From Viridibacterium sediminicola (GTDB lineage Bacteria > Pseudomonadota > Gammaproteobacteria > Burkholderiales > Rhodocyclaceae): DNA of 64,000 nt. Numbering within the stretch: the stretch's first letter is position 1; every line of letters begins with the position of its first letter. Made by a program: the position numbers and the translations under genes. Below the pieces are notes generated by a model, which did not search any database, had not been told where the DNA came from, and saw only the letters and a list, made by a program, of their open reading frames with translations. Positions 26,137-34,945 of the stretch are shown one piece after another. The DNA lies in NCBI RefSeq assembly GCF_039631295.1, contig NZ_JBDIVE010000005.1:124001-188000 (forward strand). Reading direction: 5' to 3'.

Positions 26137-26370
26137 GCGACTCTCCTCGCGCAAGATGTCCCGTAGTCGCCCCAGCGCGCGCGGGCCGTGTGCGCTACCT
26201 GACATGAACCCGGCTTTTTTGCAGCAAACATGACCAAACCGGGCCGACCCGGCTTGAGGAGCAATTTGCGCACCATCGCAAATGCGCACGCGCACAGGAT
26301 TGCCGCCAGATTTCCACCGCAGGCACTTGCACCGTATGATGCCGCGCTCAGCTTCCCACCCCTGCCGACC

Positions 26371-26685
26371 ATGAGATTCGACCTGAAAGTCCCCTTCGCC
26401 GAAAAAGACGCCGCCAAGCAGCTGGGAGCCCGCTGGGATGCGGCCAACAAGCTGTGGTACGTGGAGGGCAAGGCGGACATGACGCCCTTCGCCAAGTGGA
26501 ACCCGACACCGCGCGATGGCTCTGCCGCGCCTGCGCCCAGCCGCCCGGCCAGCAAGAGCAGCGCGGCAAGCCCCAGCGCGGGCATCGTGCAAGTCGGCAG
26601 CCGCTACCGCGAGCTGCCACGCGTTTGCGCCTGCCTGCCCTGGGAAGTGTGCGAGGCTTGTCACGCCACGGCCTTGTCGGCTTGA
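26371..26685 (+). CDS. DUF5710-domain protein
   Basis: The first 43 residues (MRFDLKVPFAEKDAAKQLGA, then RWDAANKLWYVEG) match the DUF5710 domain, found alone or attached to primases and DNA-processing proteins. A Pro/Ala/Ser linker follows, then a Cys-containing end (CACLPWEVCEAC) that could bind metal. Total 104 residues. Function unknown. The gene diverges from the J-domain gene. Confidence 0.75.
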   Translation: MRFDLKVPFAEKDAAKQLGARWDAANKLWYVEGKADMTPFAKWNPTPRDGSAAPAPSRPASKSSAASPSAGIVQVGSRYRELPRVCACLPWEVCEACHATALSA

Positions 26686-26780
26686 TTCTTCGCTGCCCGC
26701 AGCGAGCGCGGCACGGAAAGAGTCTGGTAAGAAAGCCGCCCGCATGATGCGTGCTCCACCTAAGCTTTCCAGGAGCACTC

Positions 26781-27542
26781 ATGAAATTCCGACTGACCAC
26801 CTCCGTGCTGGCTGCTGCAACCACGCTGGCTCCGTTGTGCAGCCAGGCACTCGAAGCTGAAGCCAATCCCCGCGAGGGCTTCGGCCTGGGCCTGGCGCTG
26901 ATGTCCGAGCAGAAGCCGTATCGCAATGTCGATAACAAGCTCGAAGTGTGGCCAATGCTCACCTACGAGAATCGCTGGCTGCGTGTCGCCGGCCCCGGCG
27001 TGGACTTCAAGCTGGGCAAGAGCGGTTCCTTGTCGTATGCCTTGACCGCCAGTTTTTCCAGAGAGGGCTACAAGGCCAGCGACTCGTCGTATCTGGATGG
27101 CATGGACGAGCGCAAAGACGGCGTCTGGCTGGGCGGCCGCGTGACTTGGATCCATGAAATCGCCAATCTCTCGGCCGCCTGGCGCGGCGACGCTTCCAGC
27201 CACAGCAAGGGACAGAAACTCACCCTTGGCGCCGAGCATCGTTTCAGCGTCGACAAGCTGGGCATTACGCCGCGCGTAGCCGCGATCTGGCAAGATCGCA
27301 AATATGTGGATTACTACTACGGCGTCAAGGCCAGCGAGGTACGCGCCGACCGCGCCGCCTATGCCGGCAGCTCGACCGTCAATGGCGAAGTCGCAGTTCG
27401 TGTGGACTACCGTCTGAGCAGTGCGCAAAGCGTGTTTGTGGATGCCGGCGTGACTCTGCTCGGCGCGGGCATCACCGACAGCCCGCTGGTCTCACGCAGC
27501 ACGGTAGGCGCCCTGCGCCTGGGTTATCTGTATCGATTCTGA
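26781..27542 (+). CDS. MipA/OmpV-family outer membrane protein
   Basis: This 253-residue protein has a signal peptide ending near SQALEAEA and beta-barrel segments, ending in aromatic YLYRF as outer-membrane proteins do. EGFGLGLALMSEQKPYRNVDNKLEVWPMLTYEN is the start of the MipA/OmpV domain. MipA scaffolds murein synthase and hydrolase in E. coli; others are porin-like. AGGAG lies before the ATG at 26781. It is 17 bases upstream of a response regulator and probably in one operon with it. Confidence 0.88.
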   Translation: MKFRLTTSVLAAATTLAPLCSQALEAEANPREGFGLGLALMSEQKPYRNVDNKLEVWPMLTYENRWLRVAGPGVDFKLGKSGSLSYALTASFSREGYKASDSSYLDGMDERKDGVWLGGRVTWIHEIANLSAAWRGDASSHSKGQKLTLGAEHRFSVDKLGITPRVAAIWQDRKYVDYYYGVKASEVRADRAAYAGSSTVNGEVAVRVDYRLSSAQSVFVDAGVTLLGAGITDSPLVSRSTVGALRLGYLYRF

Positions 27543-27559
27543 GCACAGCGGAGTAAGGC

Positions 27560-28231
27560 ATGCAGCGTGTTCTCCTGCTCGAAGACCACCCCCGCCTGGC
27601 CGCGCTGATCAAACGTGCGGTCAGCCAGGCCGGCATCGAGTGTGATTGCGTCGAAAATCTGGATCAGGCTTGGGCGGCCTTGCAGGGCCAGACCTATTCA
27701 GCCGTGCTGCTTGACCGTGGTCTGCCCGACGGCGATGGGCTCAGCCTGGTCAAGCGTCTGCGCCGTGGTGGCGAGCACGTGCCCTGCCTGCTGCTGACTG
27801 CACGCGATGCCCTGCATGACCGCATCGATGGCCTCGAATCCGGCGCCGACGACTACCTCTGCAAACCCTTTTCGATGGAAGAGCTGGTAGCGCGCACACG
27901 TGCCCTGCTCCGCCGCCCACCTGCGCAGACCACGCTTGCGCCGGCGTTCGGCGATCTGCAGTTGGCGCCTGAGCAGCTGCTGCTGAGCTGCCAGGGGGGC
28001 TCGCTGAATCTGACCCGCGCCGAGCTGCAGATCATGCTGAGCCTCTGCAAGGCGCAGGGCGCCCCCGTACGCCGCAGCGCGCTGGAAGCCGCCGCCTGGG
28101 GCCAGCAAGAGGCGGTGACGCCAAACGCGCTGGACGTGGCCGTGCATCGCCTGCGCCGCAAGCTCGAAGCGCTGGGCTCGGCCGTGCGCATCATCAATCA
28201 GCGCGGGGTGGGCTATGCGGTCGTTCATTGA
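27560..28231 (+). CDS. OmpR-family response regulator
   Basis: The 223-residue protein has a receiver domain with acidic pocket (LLLEDH), phospho-acceptor Asp52 in VLLDRGLPDGDG, Thr in LLLTARDA, and Lys in DYLCKPF. A C-terminal winged helix carries LTRAELQIML and VDVAVHRLRRKLE-type text (here LDVAVHRLRRKLEAL). It overlaps the kinase gene by 17 bases and follows mipA, so it probably regulates mipA or envelope genes. Confidence 0.95.
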   Translation: MQRVLLLEDHPRLAALIKRAVSQAGIECDCVENLDQAWAALQGQTYSAVLLDRGLPDGDGLSLVKRLRRGGEHVPCLLLTARDALHDRIDGLESGADDYLCKPFSMEELVARTRALLRRPPAQTTLAPAFGDLQLAPEQLLLSCQGGSLNLTRAELQIMLSLCKAQGAPVRRSALEAAAWGQQEAVTPNALDVAVHRLRRKLEALGSAVRIINQRGVGYAVVH

Positions 28232-29633
28232 GCGCTGGGCGCACAGCCTGAGCGGCCGCCTGCTGGCAACCTACATCGGTGCCTGGCTGGTCGCTGCCGT
28301 GCTGTTCGGCAGCCTCGGCAGCTGGCTGTTGCGCAGCGATGGACGCATGCTGGACCACAGCGCCGAACGCGCCGCGCATGCGCTGACCGACTATGTGCGC
28401 TTTGATACGACAGGCCGGCCCTCCATGGCCGAATTGCCGATCAAGGTGCAGTGGTTGTTCATCGCCTCGCCGCTGGATGCCGGCTACCGCATTTTCGACG
28501 CCAGCGGGCAGACCCTGCTGTGGTCTTCAGAAGCCACCCGGCAGGCCTGGCAGAACACCGCCTTGTTGCAACAAGCGCCCTCCGAGCACAGCGCAATCAA
28601 TGTCAACGGCGTGGCCATCCACACCGCCAGCCAGCGCCTGACCAGCCCCAATGGCCAGACCCTGTGGCTGCAAGTAGCCCTCAGTGAGCGGCTGGCCGCA
28701 CTGCGCCACGACGAAATGGGCAATACCTTCGAATTCACCATCGTGCTGGCCGCGCTGGTCTCGATCCTGCTGCTCGGTCTGGTGATGTGGCGTGTGCTGC
28801 TGCGCGTGCTGGCGCCGATCCAGCGCGTCTCGCGCGAAGCGCAGGCCATCGAGCCGCAAGGTCCCTGGCAGCGCCTGGGCACCCAGGGCCTGCCCGGGGA
28901 AATCGCGCCGCTGGTGCGCTCCTTCAACCAGGCGCTGGACCGGCTTGAAGAAGGCTTCGAGCGACAGCAGCGCTTCCTCGCTGATGCCGCCCACGAGCTG
29001 AAAACGCCGCTGGCCCTGCTGCGCGCGCATGTCGAACTGGGCAGCGAGGACCGCGCCGCCCTGCTGCAGGACATCGACCAGATGTCACGCCAGGTGCAAC
29101 AGTTGCTGATGCTGGCCGAAGTGAGCGAGCCGCGCAGCTACCAGCATGAGGACATCGCACTGATCGCGGTGATTCAGGATGTGCTGAGCTTCCTCGCGCC
29201 GCTGGCGGCGCAGCATGCCGTGCTGCTGCAGTATCACAGTCATCCTGATGCCGCCCACAGTCTGCAGGGCGACCGCAGCGCGCTGTTCGTACTGCTGAAG
29301 AATCTGGTGGAAAACGCGATCCACGTTGCGCCGCCGGGTTCGGCGGTGAGCGTGGCGCTGGAACAGCGCGCCATCAGCGTGCGCGATCACGGCCCGGGCA
29401 TTGCTCCGGCCCACCTGCCGCGCCTCTTCGAGCGCTTCTGGCGGGTACCCGGCAGTCGCGAGGGCGGCGCCGGCCTCGGCTTGTCGATCTGCCATGAGGT
29501 GGCCGCCGCGCATGGCTGGCAGCTCACTGTGCGCAATGCCTCACCCGGGGCCGAGTTCAAGCTGGCGTTCGCGGCAGCAGTCCCTGAAGCGCCCACTGCG
29601 CCTCAAGCCGACAGCAATGCGTCGATGAGATGA
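28215..29633 (+). CDS. sensor histidine kinase
   Basis: The 472-residue kinase has a membrane helix at about residues 15-38, a periplasmic sensor of about 130 residues, a second helix (VLAALVSILLLGLVMW), a HAMP linker, and the H-box FLADAAHELKTPLALL with His near residue 260. The ATPase domain has NLVENAIH (N box), VRDHGPGI (G1), and GGAGLGLSI (G2). It pairs with the overlapping response regulator. Its 3' end overlaps the convergent LysR gene by 31 bases. Confidence 0.95.
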   Translation: MRSFIERWAHSLSGRLLATYIGAWLVAAVLFGSLGSWLLRSDGRMLDHSAERAAHALTDYVRFDTTGRPSMAELPIKVQWLFIASPLDAGYRIFDASGQTLLWSSEATRQAWQNTALLQQAPSEHSAINVNGVAIHTASQRLTSPNGQTLWLQVALSERLAALRHDEMGNTFEFTIVLAALVSILLLGLVMWRVLLRVLAPIQRVSREAQAIEPQGPWQRLGTQGLPGEIAPLVRSFNQALDRLEEGFERQQRFLADAAHELKTPLALLRAHVELGSEDRAALLQDIDQMSRQVQQLLMLAEVSEPRSYQHEDIALIAVIQDVLSFLAPLAAQHAVLLQYHSHPDAAHSLQGDRSALFVLLKNLVENAIHVAPPGSAVSVALEQRAISVRDHGPGIAPAHLPRLFERFWRVPGSREGGAGLGLSICHEVAAAHGWQLTVRNASPGAEFKLAFAAAVPEAPTAPQADSNASMR

Positions 29634-30517
29634 CGCGCGGCAGGACCGAGTGCGACCTTTTTCAGGCGGATCACGAAGCTTGGAAATTGCGGCATCTGAT
29701 CACGCCCTTCCCAGCTCTCCATCTGCAGCACTTTCAAACGACCGGCTTCGATCTCGGCCTGCACCAGATGACGCGGCATGCTGCCCCAGCCAATGCCGGC
29801 GCACAGCAGCTGGCGCTTGAGGCCCAGATCGGTGACATGCCAGGCGTCCAGCGCGTGCACGCCAAAATCTGAACTGTCCGCAGTGGCCGATGCGCGCGTC
29901 CATACGATCTGCATCTGGCCACGTAGCTGGGCCAGCGCAATCGGCCCGTTGAGCGCGGCCAGCGGATGTCCGGGTGCGGCCACGGCGACCAGGCTGTGCT
30001 CGCTGAGCAGGCGGGCCTCGAATTCATTGCCAATCTGTGCAATCGCCGCGACCACGCCGATCAGCGCCTGGCCGCTGCGCACCATCTCCAGATCGTCAGC
30101 AAAAGGTTTGATGCTCACCCGCACACGCACCGAGGGGTAGGCCTGATGCAGGCTGTCGAGCGCCTGGATCACCGGCGCCATGTCGGAGAACTCATTGACG
30201 ACCAGGGACAGCCCCGCTTCGACGCCGTGGGCAAAGCCCTCGGCATGCAGCTGGAAGTCCTCAAGGTCTTCAACCAGCAGGCGTGCGCGTGGCAACAAGG
30301 CGCGCCCCGCATCGGTGAGCTGCGGTCGGTAGTGAGCGCGATCAAAGAGCAACAGCCCGGTCTGCTCTTCCAGCGCACGGATCGCATAGGTGATCGCCGA
30401 CTGGGCACGACCGAGCTTGCGCGCAGCCGCAGCGAAGCCGCCGCAATCGACCACAGCCAGAAAAACCTGGAACTGATCCAGCGTGTACGCCGCCACTCTA
30501 TCTACCAATCTGATCAA
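29603..30517 (-). CDS. LysR-family transcriptional regulator
   Basis: The N-terminal helix-turn-helix is clear: YTLDQFQVFLAVVDCGGFAAAARKLGRAQSAITYAIRALE. The C-terminal effector-binding domain fills the rest. The start is TTG at 30517 by longest frame (304 residues); the in-frame GTG at 30496 is also possible. It is divergent from doxX across about 80 bases, the classic LysR-target arrangement, so it likely controls doxX-dioxygenase-ferredoxin. Confidence 0.93.
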   Translation of the reverse strand: MIRLVDRVAAYTLDQFQVFLAVVDCGGFAAAARKLGRAQSAITYAIRALEEQTGLLLFDRAHYRPQLTDAGRALLPRARLLVEDLEDFQLHAEGFAHGVEAGLSLVVNEFSDMAPVIQALDSLHQAYPSVRVRVSIKPFADDLEMVRSGQALIGVVAAIAQIGNEFEARLLSEHSLVAVAAPGHPLAALNGPIALAQLRGQMQIVWTRASATADSSDFGVHALDAWHVTDLGLKRQLLCAGIGWGSMPRHLVQAEIEAGRLKVLQMESWEGRDQMPQFPSFVIRLKKVALGPAARHLIDALLSA

Positions 30518-30594
30518 CTAAATCGAGATTATAGAGTTCTCATGCAATTTTATAGATGAAAAGATGAGCCCACCTCAATCCAAACAGGAGAAAC

Positions 30595-31020
30595 ATGATG
30601 AGCTCACCCTCCAAACGCATTCGCATCGGTCTGTGGCTGGCGCAAATCCTCGCTGCCCTGGTGTATGTGCCGGCCGGCGCCATGAAGCTGTTCTCGCCCG
30701 TCGCCCAGGTCGCCACACAGATTCCCTGGGCCGCCGATGTGCCCGAACTGTTCCTGCGCTTCATCGGTGTGGTCGATCTGTCGGCTGGTCTGGGCTTGCT
30801 GCTGCCGGCACTGACGCGCATCGCGCCGCGCCTGACGATCTGGGCCGGCATCGGTTCGACCGCGCTGCAACTGTGCGCCATCTGCTTCCACATCAGCCGT
30901 GGCGAATACTTCGTCGTGCCGATGAATCTGGTGATCATCGCCCTCTCGCTGTTCGTCTCCTGGGGTCGCGCCAAGAAGGCACCGATCAGCCCGCGCGGCC
31001 AGTCGCTCAGCGCCGCCTGA
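30595..31020 (+). CDS. DoxX-family membrane protein
   Basis: The 141-residue protein has four hydrophobic segments of the DoxX/DoxD type, starting WLAQILAALVYVPAGAMKLF. DoxX proteins are associated with quinone or redox functions, but the role here is unknown. Two ATG codons in tandem (30595, 30598) follow CAGGAG. It opens a three-gene rightward group with a dioxygenase and a ferredoxin. Confidence 0.88.
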   Translation: MMSSPSKRIRIGLWLAQILAALVYVPAGAMKLFSPVAQVATQIPWAADVPELFLRFIGVVDLSAGLGLLLPALTRIAPRLTIWAGIGSTALQLCAICFHISRGEYFVVPMNLVIIALSLFVSWGRAKKAPISPRGQSLSAA

Positions 31021-31047
31021 TCGCGGACGACGCAGACGGAGTCCGCC

Positions 31048-31953
31048 ATGCACAGCCACGATCCGCAGCAGCACCCGGCAGCCCTCGGTTCCAGTGCACG
31101 TCAGCCGGTGTATTACCTGTCTCATGGCGGCGGCCCGTGGCCATTCATGGGCGGGCCTTTCCGCGAGATGTTCCGCGTTCTGGAGCGCTCCTTGCAGGAT
31201 CTGCCCCGGCAGCTGCCGGAGCCTCCGCGCGCCATCCTGATCGTCACCGGGCACTGGGAAGAGACGCACTTCAGCGTCTCCAGCGCTGCACAGCCGGGGA
31301 TGATCTATGACTATCACGGCTTTCCCGAACAGCTCTACCAGATCAGCTATCCGGCACCCGGCTCGCCCGCCCTTGCCGAGCAGACCGCCGCCTTGCTCGA
31401 AGCCGGCGGCTGGCGCGTGCGGCGTGACCCGGAACGTGGCTATGACCATGGCACGTACAGCTTGCTCAAGCCGATCTATCCGCAGGCGGAGATCCCTGTC
31501 GTACAACTGTCCCTGCTCAGCAATCTGGATCCGGTGGAGCACTTTGCCGCCGGTCAGGCGCTGATGCCACTGCGCGAACAGGGCGTGCTGATCCTCGGCA
31601 GCGGGCAGAGCTTTCACAATCTGCGCGCACGCGGGCCGCAGATGCGTGCGGCCTCCGAAATATTCGACACCTGGCTGCGCCACACCCTGCTGGATCTGTC
31701 GATCGAAGCGCGCAACATCGAACTGCTGGCCTGGGAACAAGCGCCAATGGCGCGAGTCGCCCATCCACGCGCCGAGCACCTGCTTCCGCTGATGGTGGTT
31801 GCCGGCGCGGCAGGCGCCGAATCGGCCAGCTGCGTCTTTGGCGACTACCTGGCGGACTTCGCCACCTCGGCGTATCGCTTCAGCGCCGACGCCATGACAA
31901 CAGAATTCGATGTATTGCAGCTGCACCACCGCAGCCCCAGGAGCACGCCATGA
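31048..31953 (+). CDS. LigB-type extradiol ring-cleavage dioxygenase (4,5-DOPA dioxygenase-like)
   Basis: The class III extradiol fold of the DODA/YgiD branch is visible in this 301-residue protein. Likely metal ligands are His in YLSHGGGPWPFM, His in VTGHWEE, and His in DHGTYSLLKPIYP. HPRAEHLLPL is the conserved C-terminal motif. Such enzymes cleave catechols or DOPA-like substrates. It overlaps the ferredoxin start by 4 bases (ATGA). Confidence 0.9.
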   Translation: MHSHDPQQHPAALGSSARQPVYYLSHGGGPWPFMGGPFREMFRVLERSLQDLPRQLPEPPRAILIVTGHWEETHFSVSSAAQPGMIYDYHGFPEQLYQISYPAPGSPALAEQTAALLEAGGWRVRRDPERGYDHGTYSLLKPIYPQAEIPVVQLSLLSNLDPVEHFAAGQALMPLREQGVLILGSGQSFHNLRARGPQMRAASEIFDTWLRHTLLDLSIEARNIELLAWEQAPMARVAHPRAEHLLPLMVVAGAAGAESASCVFGDYLADFATSAYRFSADAMTTEFDVLQLHHRSPRSTP

Positions 31954-32234
31954 CGCGCTGCAAACAGGAACCGGGGGCCTTCATCCCGGTCATTGATCGC
32001 AACAAATGCGAAGGCAAGGGCCCCTGCATCGAAGTCTGCCCGTACCAGGTGCTGTCGATGTACACGGTGCCCAAGGAAACACGACAGACGCTGAGCCTGG
32101 TCGGCAAGATCAAGGGCATGGTGCATCGCTGGCAGCAGGCAGAAGTATTGCACCCCGAGCTCTGCAAGGCCTGCGGGCTATGTGTCAGTGCCTGCCCTGA
32201 ACAGGCGATCAGCCTCGCCCGCGCGCCGGGCTGA
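31950..32234 (+). CDS. ferredoxin with two 4Fe-4S binding motifs
   Basis: The 94-residue protein has a variant cluster motif (CEGKGPCIEVCP, with Cys-x5-Cys-x3-Cys) and a canonical C-terminal motif CKACGLCVSACP. A longer, basic segment separates them (GKIKGMVHRWQQ). The ATG overlaps the dioxygenase stop. It may supply electrons in the same pathway. Confidence 0.92.
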   Translation: MTRCKQEPGAFIPVIDRNKCEGKGPCIEVCPYQVLSMYTVPKETRQTLSLVGKIKGMVHRWQQAEVLHPELCKACGLCVSACPEQAISLARAPG

Positions 32235-32249
32235 ACGCACCCGCCGCCA

Positions 32250-32290
32250 CAAAAAAAGATGCCGCCGACGTGATCAACACGCCGGCGGCA
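32250..32290 (-). terminator. terminator of the LacI-MCP gene
   Basis: TGCCGCCG (32260-32267) pairs with CGGCGGCA (32283-32290), extended by CGTG/CACG inside. On the minus strand a run of seven T (A on plus at 32250-32258) follows. It lies between the ferredoxin end and the leftward chemoreceptor end. Confidence 0.85.
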
Positions 32291-32320
32291 CCACACTCAC
32301 TTGCACTGCTCTTTACGCGC

Positions 32321-34723
32321 TCAGACCCGTGATGCGCTCTTGCCGATGGCATCCAGCTGAGCCAATGCCTGGGCAATCAGATTGGTACCCAGCGCAGCTT
32401 CCGAGAGCACATTGCTGACCTCGTCGGTAGAGCGTGTCTGCTCGGCAATGGCGCTCGAAATATCATGCGAGAGGCCGGAAACCTTCTGCATGATCTCGCT
32501 GACATCGTTGATCGAGGCATAGACCTGCGAGGTGTTGTGCTGCACCTTGTTGATCATCGAGCGGATATTGTCGGACGAGGTCGCCGTGGTCAGCGCCAGG
32601 GACTTGACCTCCTCGGCCACCACACCGAAACCGCGTCCATGTTCGCCGGCACGTGCCGCCTCGATCGAGGCATTGAGCGCCAGCAGATTGGTGCGCTTGG
32701 CGATGTCGGAGATGATGCCGAGAATGGTATTGATCTCCAGGGCTTGATTGTTGAGCACCGAAATCTCGCCACTGGCCGAGGTGGTCAGCTGCACCGCATT
32801 GCCGATCACTGTCATCACTTCAGAAATGCTCTCCGAAATGCCATGAATGCTGTTGGCCACCTCTTCCATCGCGGCCGACCCCCCTTGCACGCTCTGGCTG
32901 ATCTGCTCGGAACTCGATGACACCTCGGTGACCTTGGCTTCCATGGTCTCCATGGTTTCCTTGAGCGTCTGGCGCAGCAAGGTGCCATAGATGGCGCTGG
33001 AGAGCTGGATCTTGATCGCCTCGTAGATGCTGCCATCTTCATTGCCCAGACCGAACACCGCGACACCCAGCTGGGTATCGTTGAAATTCAGCGGCGTCAC
33101 CACCAGGGTCTGGCGCTCGCTGGCCGCCGACAACAACGAGGCCAGGAAGCCACGGCATTCACGCCGCGCATTGCGCTCATCGATAGCGATCTTGCCCTTG
33201 GCATTGAAGGCCGTCATCAGGCGCAGATGTCTGGGCATGCTTTTGCGATCCCAGCCGGCCTCACCCTCGTAGAGCGCAAGGTAGAACGAGGCGATATTCA
33301 GCTGCGGCAGATCCTGTTGCACGATCTTGAGGATCGCTGCCATGTCCTGCGCCACCGAGAGCTTGGCGCTGAGCTGACCAATCACCCGCTCCTGCGAAAT
33401 CAGGCGCAGGCTGTTGGCGTCACGCAGGCGGCCGGCGGCTTCGCTGATCAGCACCCGCCCCTCGGCCCACAGGTCCTCCGCACGCTTGCGCAGGAAGGGC
33501 ACCAGCAGCGACGGCAGCATACGCTTGCGCAGCACAGAAATCGCGCTGTGCATGCGCTCCGGCGCGATACCGATCGCATAGAACGCATTGACCGTATCGG
33601 TGATCGCCGAAAAATACTGACTGCGCTTGCCACGGTTGCGGAATGCTGCCGCAAAGCCCTGCAGGAACTGCTCGGCCGAGGAACGGATCAACTGCTCGGT
33701 CTCGCCCGTCGCCTGATGACCATTGCCGAGTGCGAAGCAGATGTCTTCGAGGGTCTTCGCCTGACCGGCAAAATGCAGCGGGCCCAGCAAGGCGCTGAAA
33801 TAGGCCGCAATGCTGCCATGCCCGCCAAAGGCACGCGTGCCGGCAGTCACCGCTTCGATCTGGTGTGAAGGACAGCCACAGGACTGCGCAATCATCAAAC
33901 GCGCCGGCAAGCAGGTTTCCTGTTGCACGGGGCGCCCATCAACAATGGCATTGATGGTATCGAAGGCTGCCGCAGCCTGTTCGATAAAGGGCATCGACAC
34001 GGTGGTGATCGGCGGCGTCATGTAGCGTGCTTGCGCCGAATCATTGCACCCGGTCACTGCCACCACCTCGGGCACGTCAATGCCACGTCGCTTGAATTCC
34101 TCCAGCGCGCCGATGGCGATGTTGTCGTTGACGCAGACAAAGGTATCGAAGTCCTTGCCCGGCACCAGCCCTTTCTCGTCGAGGAAGTACTGCACCATGC
34201 GCGGACCTTCAGTCTTGTCCCAAGTGCAATGCGGTGACACCAGACGCTCGTCTTCGGCAATGCCATGATCGCGCAAGGCTTCCTGATAGGCCTGGAAGCG
34301 CTTGATCGCGCCATCGTGCGTCGCCGGGCCGCGCACGAAAATGATCCTTTTCTTCTGATGGTGCACGATCATGTGCTCCATCACGAAACGCAGGGCAGAG
34401 AGTGAGTCGGTGGTGATGGCCGGGCAGCCGGGCAGCTGGACGGTCAGGCCGACCACCGGTACCGGCGCAAAGCGCTTGTAGAACTGTTTGGCGTGCTCAT
34501 TGGCGTCGGGCGAAGCCCAGGTGATGATGCCGGCGAAACTGTCGTCGACCAGATCATAGATCACCGTGCCGGGATCCTTGCCGGTCTGGCCCCCACGCAG
34601 AACCACCAGATCATGGCCGCGCTTGCGGGCCGCGATCAAGGCGCCACTGAACAACTGCTCCGGCGCAGTGCCTCCTGCCAGTTCGCGTGTGAGGTATGCA
34701 ACTGGCTTGCGTGCTGAGACCAT
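32321..34723 (-). CDS. soluble methyl-accepting chemoreceptor with LacI-type ligand-binding domain
   Basis: This 800-residue protein has no signal peptide, no membrane helix and no helix-turn-helix. Residues about 5-280 form a LacI/GalR-type periplasmic-binding fold (PVAYLTRELAGGTAPEQLFS, DSLSALRFVMEHM, FVCVNDNIAIGALEEFKRRG), ending with an SCGCPSH cysteine motif. A helical stretch and a GAF-like domain (about 480-590) follow. The C-terminus is an MCP signalling hairpin, with IAKRTNLLALNASIEAARAGE near residue 690. It probably senses a cytoplasmic ligand, perhaps a sugar, and signals to CheA. GGGGGAAGG precedes the ATG. Confidence 0.88.
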   Translation of the reverse strand: MVSARKPVAYLTRELAGGTAPEQLFSGALIAARKRGHDLVVLRGGQTGKDPGTVIYDLVDDSFAGIITWASPDANEHAKQFYKRFAPVPVVGLTVQLPGCPAITTDSLSALRFVMEHMIVHHQKKRIIFVRGPATHDGAIKRFQAYQEALRDHGIAEDERLVSPHCTWDKTEGPRMVQYFLDEKGLVPGKDFDTFVCVNDNIAIGALEEFKRRGIDVPEVVAVTGCNDSAQARYMTPPITTVSMPFIEQAAAAFDTINAIVDGRPVQQETCLPARLMIAQSCGCPSHQIEAVTAGTRAFGGHGSIAAYFSALLGPLHFAGQAKTLEDICFALGNGHQATGETEQLIRSSAEQFLQGFAAAFRNRGKRSQYFSAITDTVNAFYAIGIAPERMHSAISVLRKRMLPSLLVPFLRKRAEDLWAEGRVLISEAAGRLRDANSLRLISQERVIGQLSAKLSVAQDMAAILKIVQQDLPQLNIASFYLALYEGEAGWDRKSMPRHLRLMTAFNAKGKIAIDERNARRECRGFLASLLSAASERQTLVVTPLNFNDTQLGVAVFGLGNEDGSIYEAIKIQLSSAIYGTLLRQTLKETMETMEAKVTEVSSSSEQISQSVQGGSAAMEEVANSIHGISESISEVMTVIGNAVQLTTSASGEISVLNNQALEINTILGIISDIAKRTNLLALNASIEAARAGEHGRGFGVVAEEVKSLALTTATSSDNIRSMINKVQHNTSQVYASINDVSEIMQKVSGLSHDISSAIAEQTRSTDEVSNVLSEAALGTNLIAQALAQLDAIGKSASRV

Positions 34724-34945
34724 CCTTCCCCCTGTAGCCTTCTATTGATCGCCGTCTTCCGCAGACCCGCCAGAGACACATCCGGACTGTGACGGATGCG
34801 GAACATGGTTCGGGCCCGACCGCGCTTCTCGCGCCTGGAGTCAAATGGCGATCTTGCCGCTCGATCGTCCAAGCATCTCCTGCAGGGGTATACGGCTAAA
34901 AAGGCGACACCTTTATAGGCAGGCAGTGCGCTTTGAGGGGAATCT

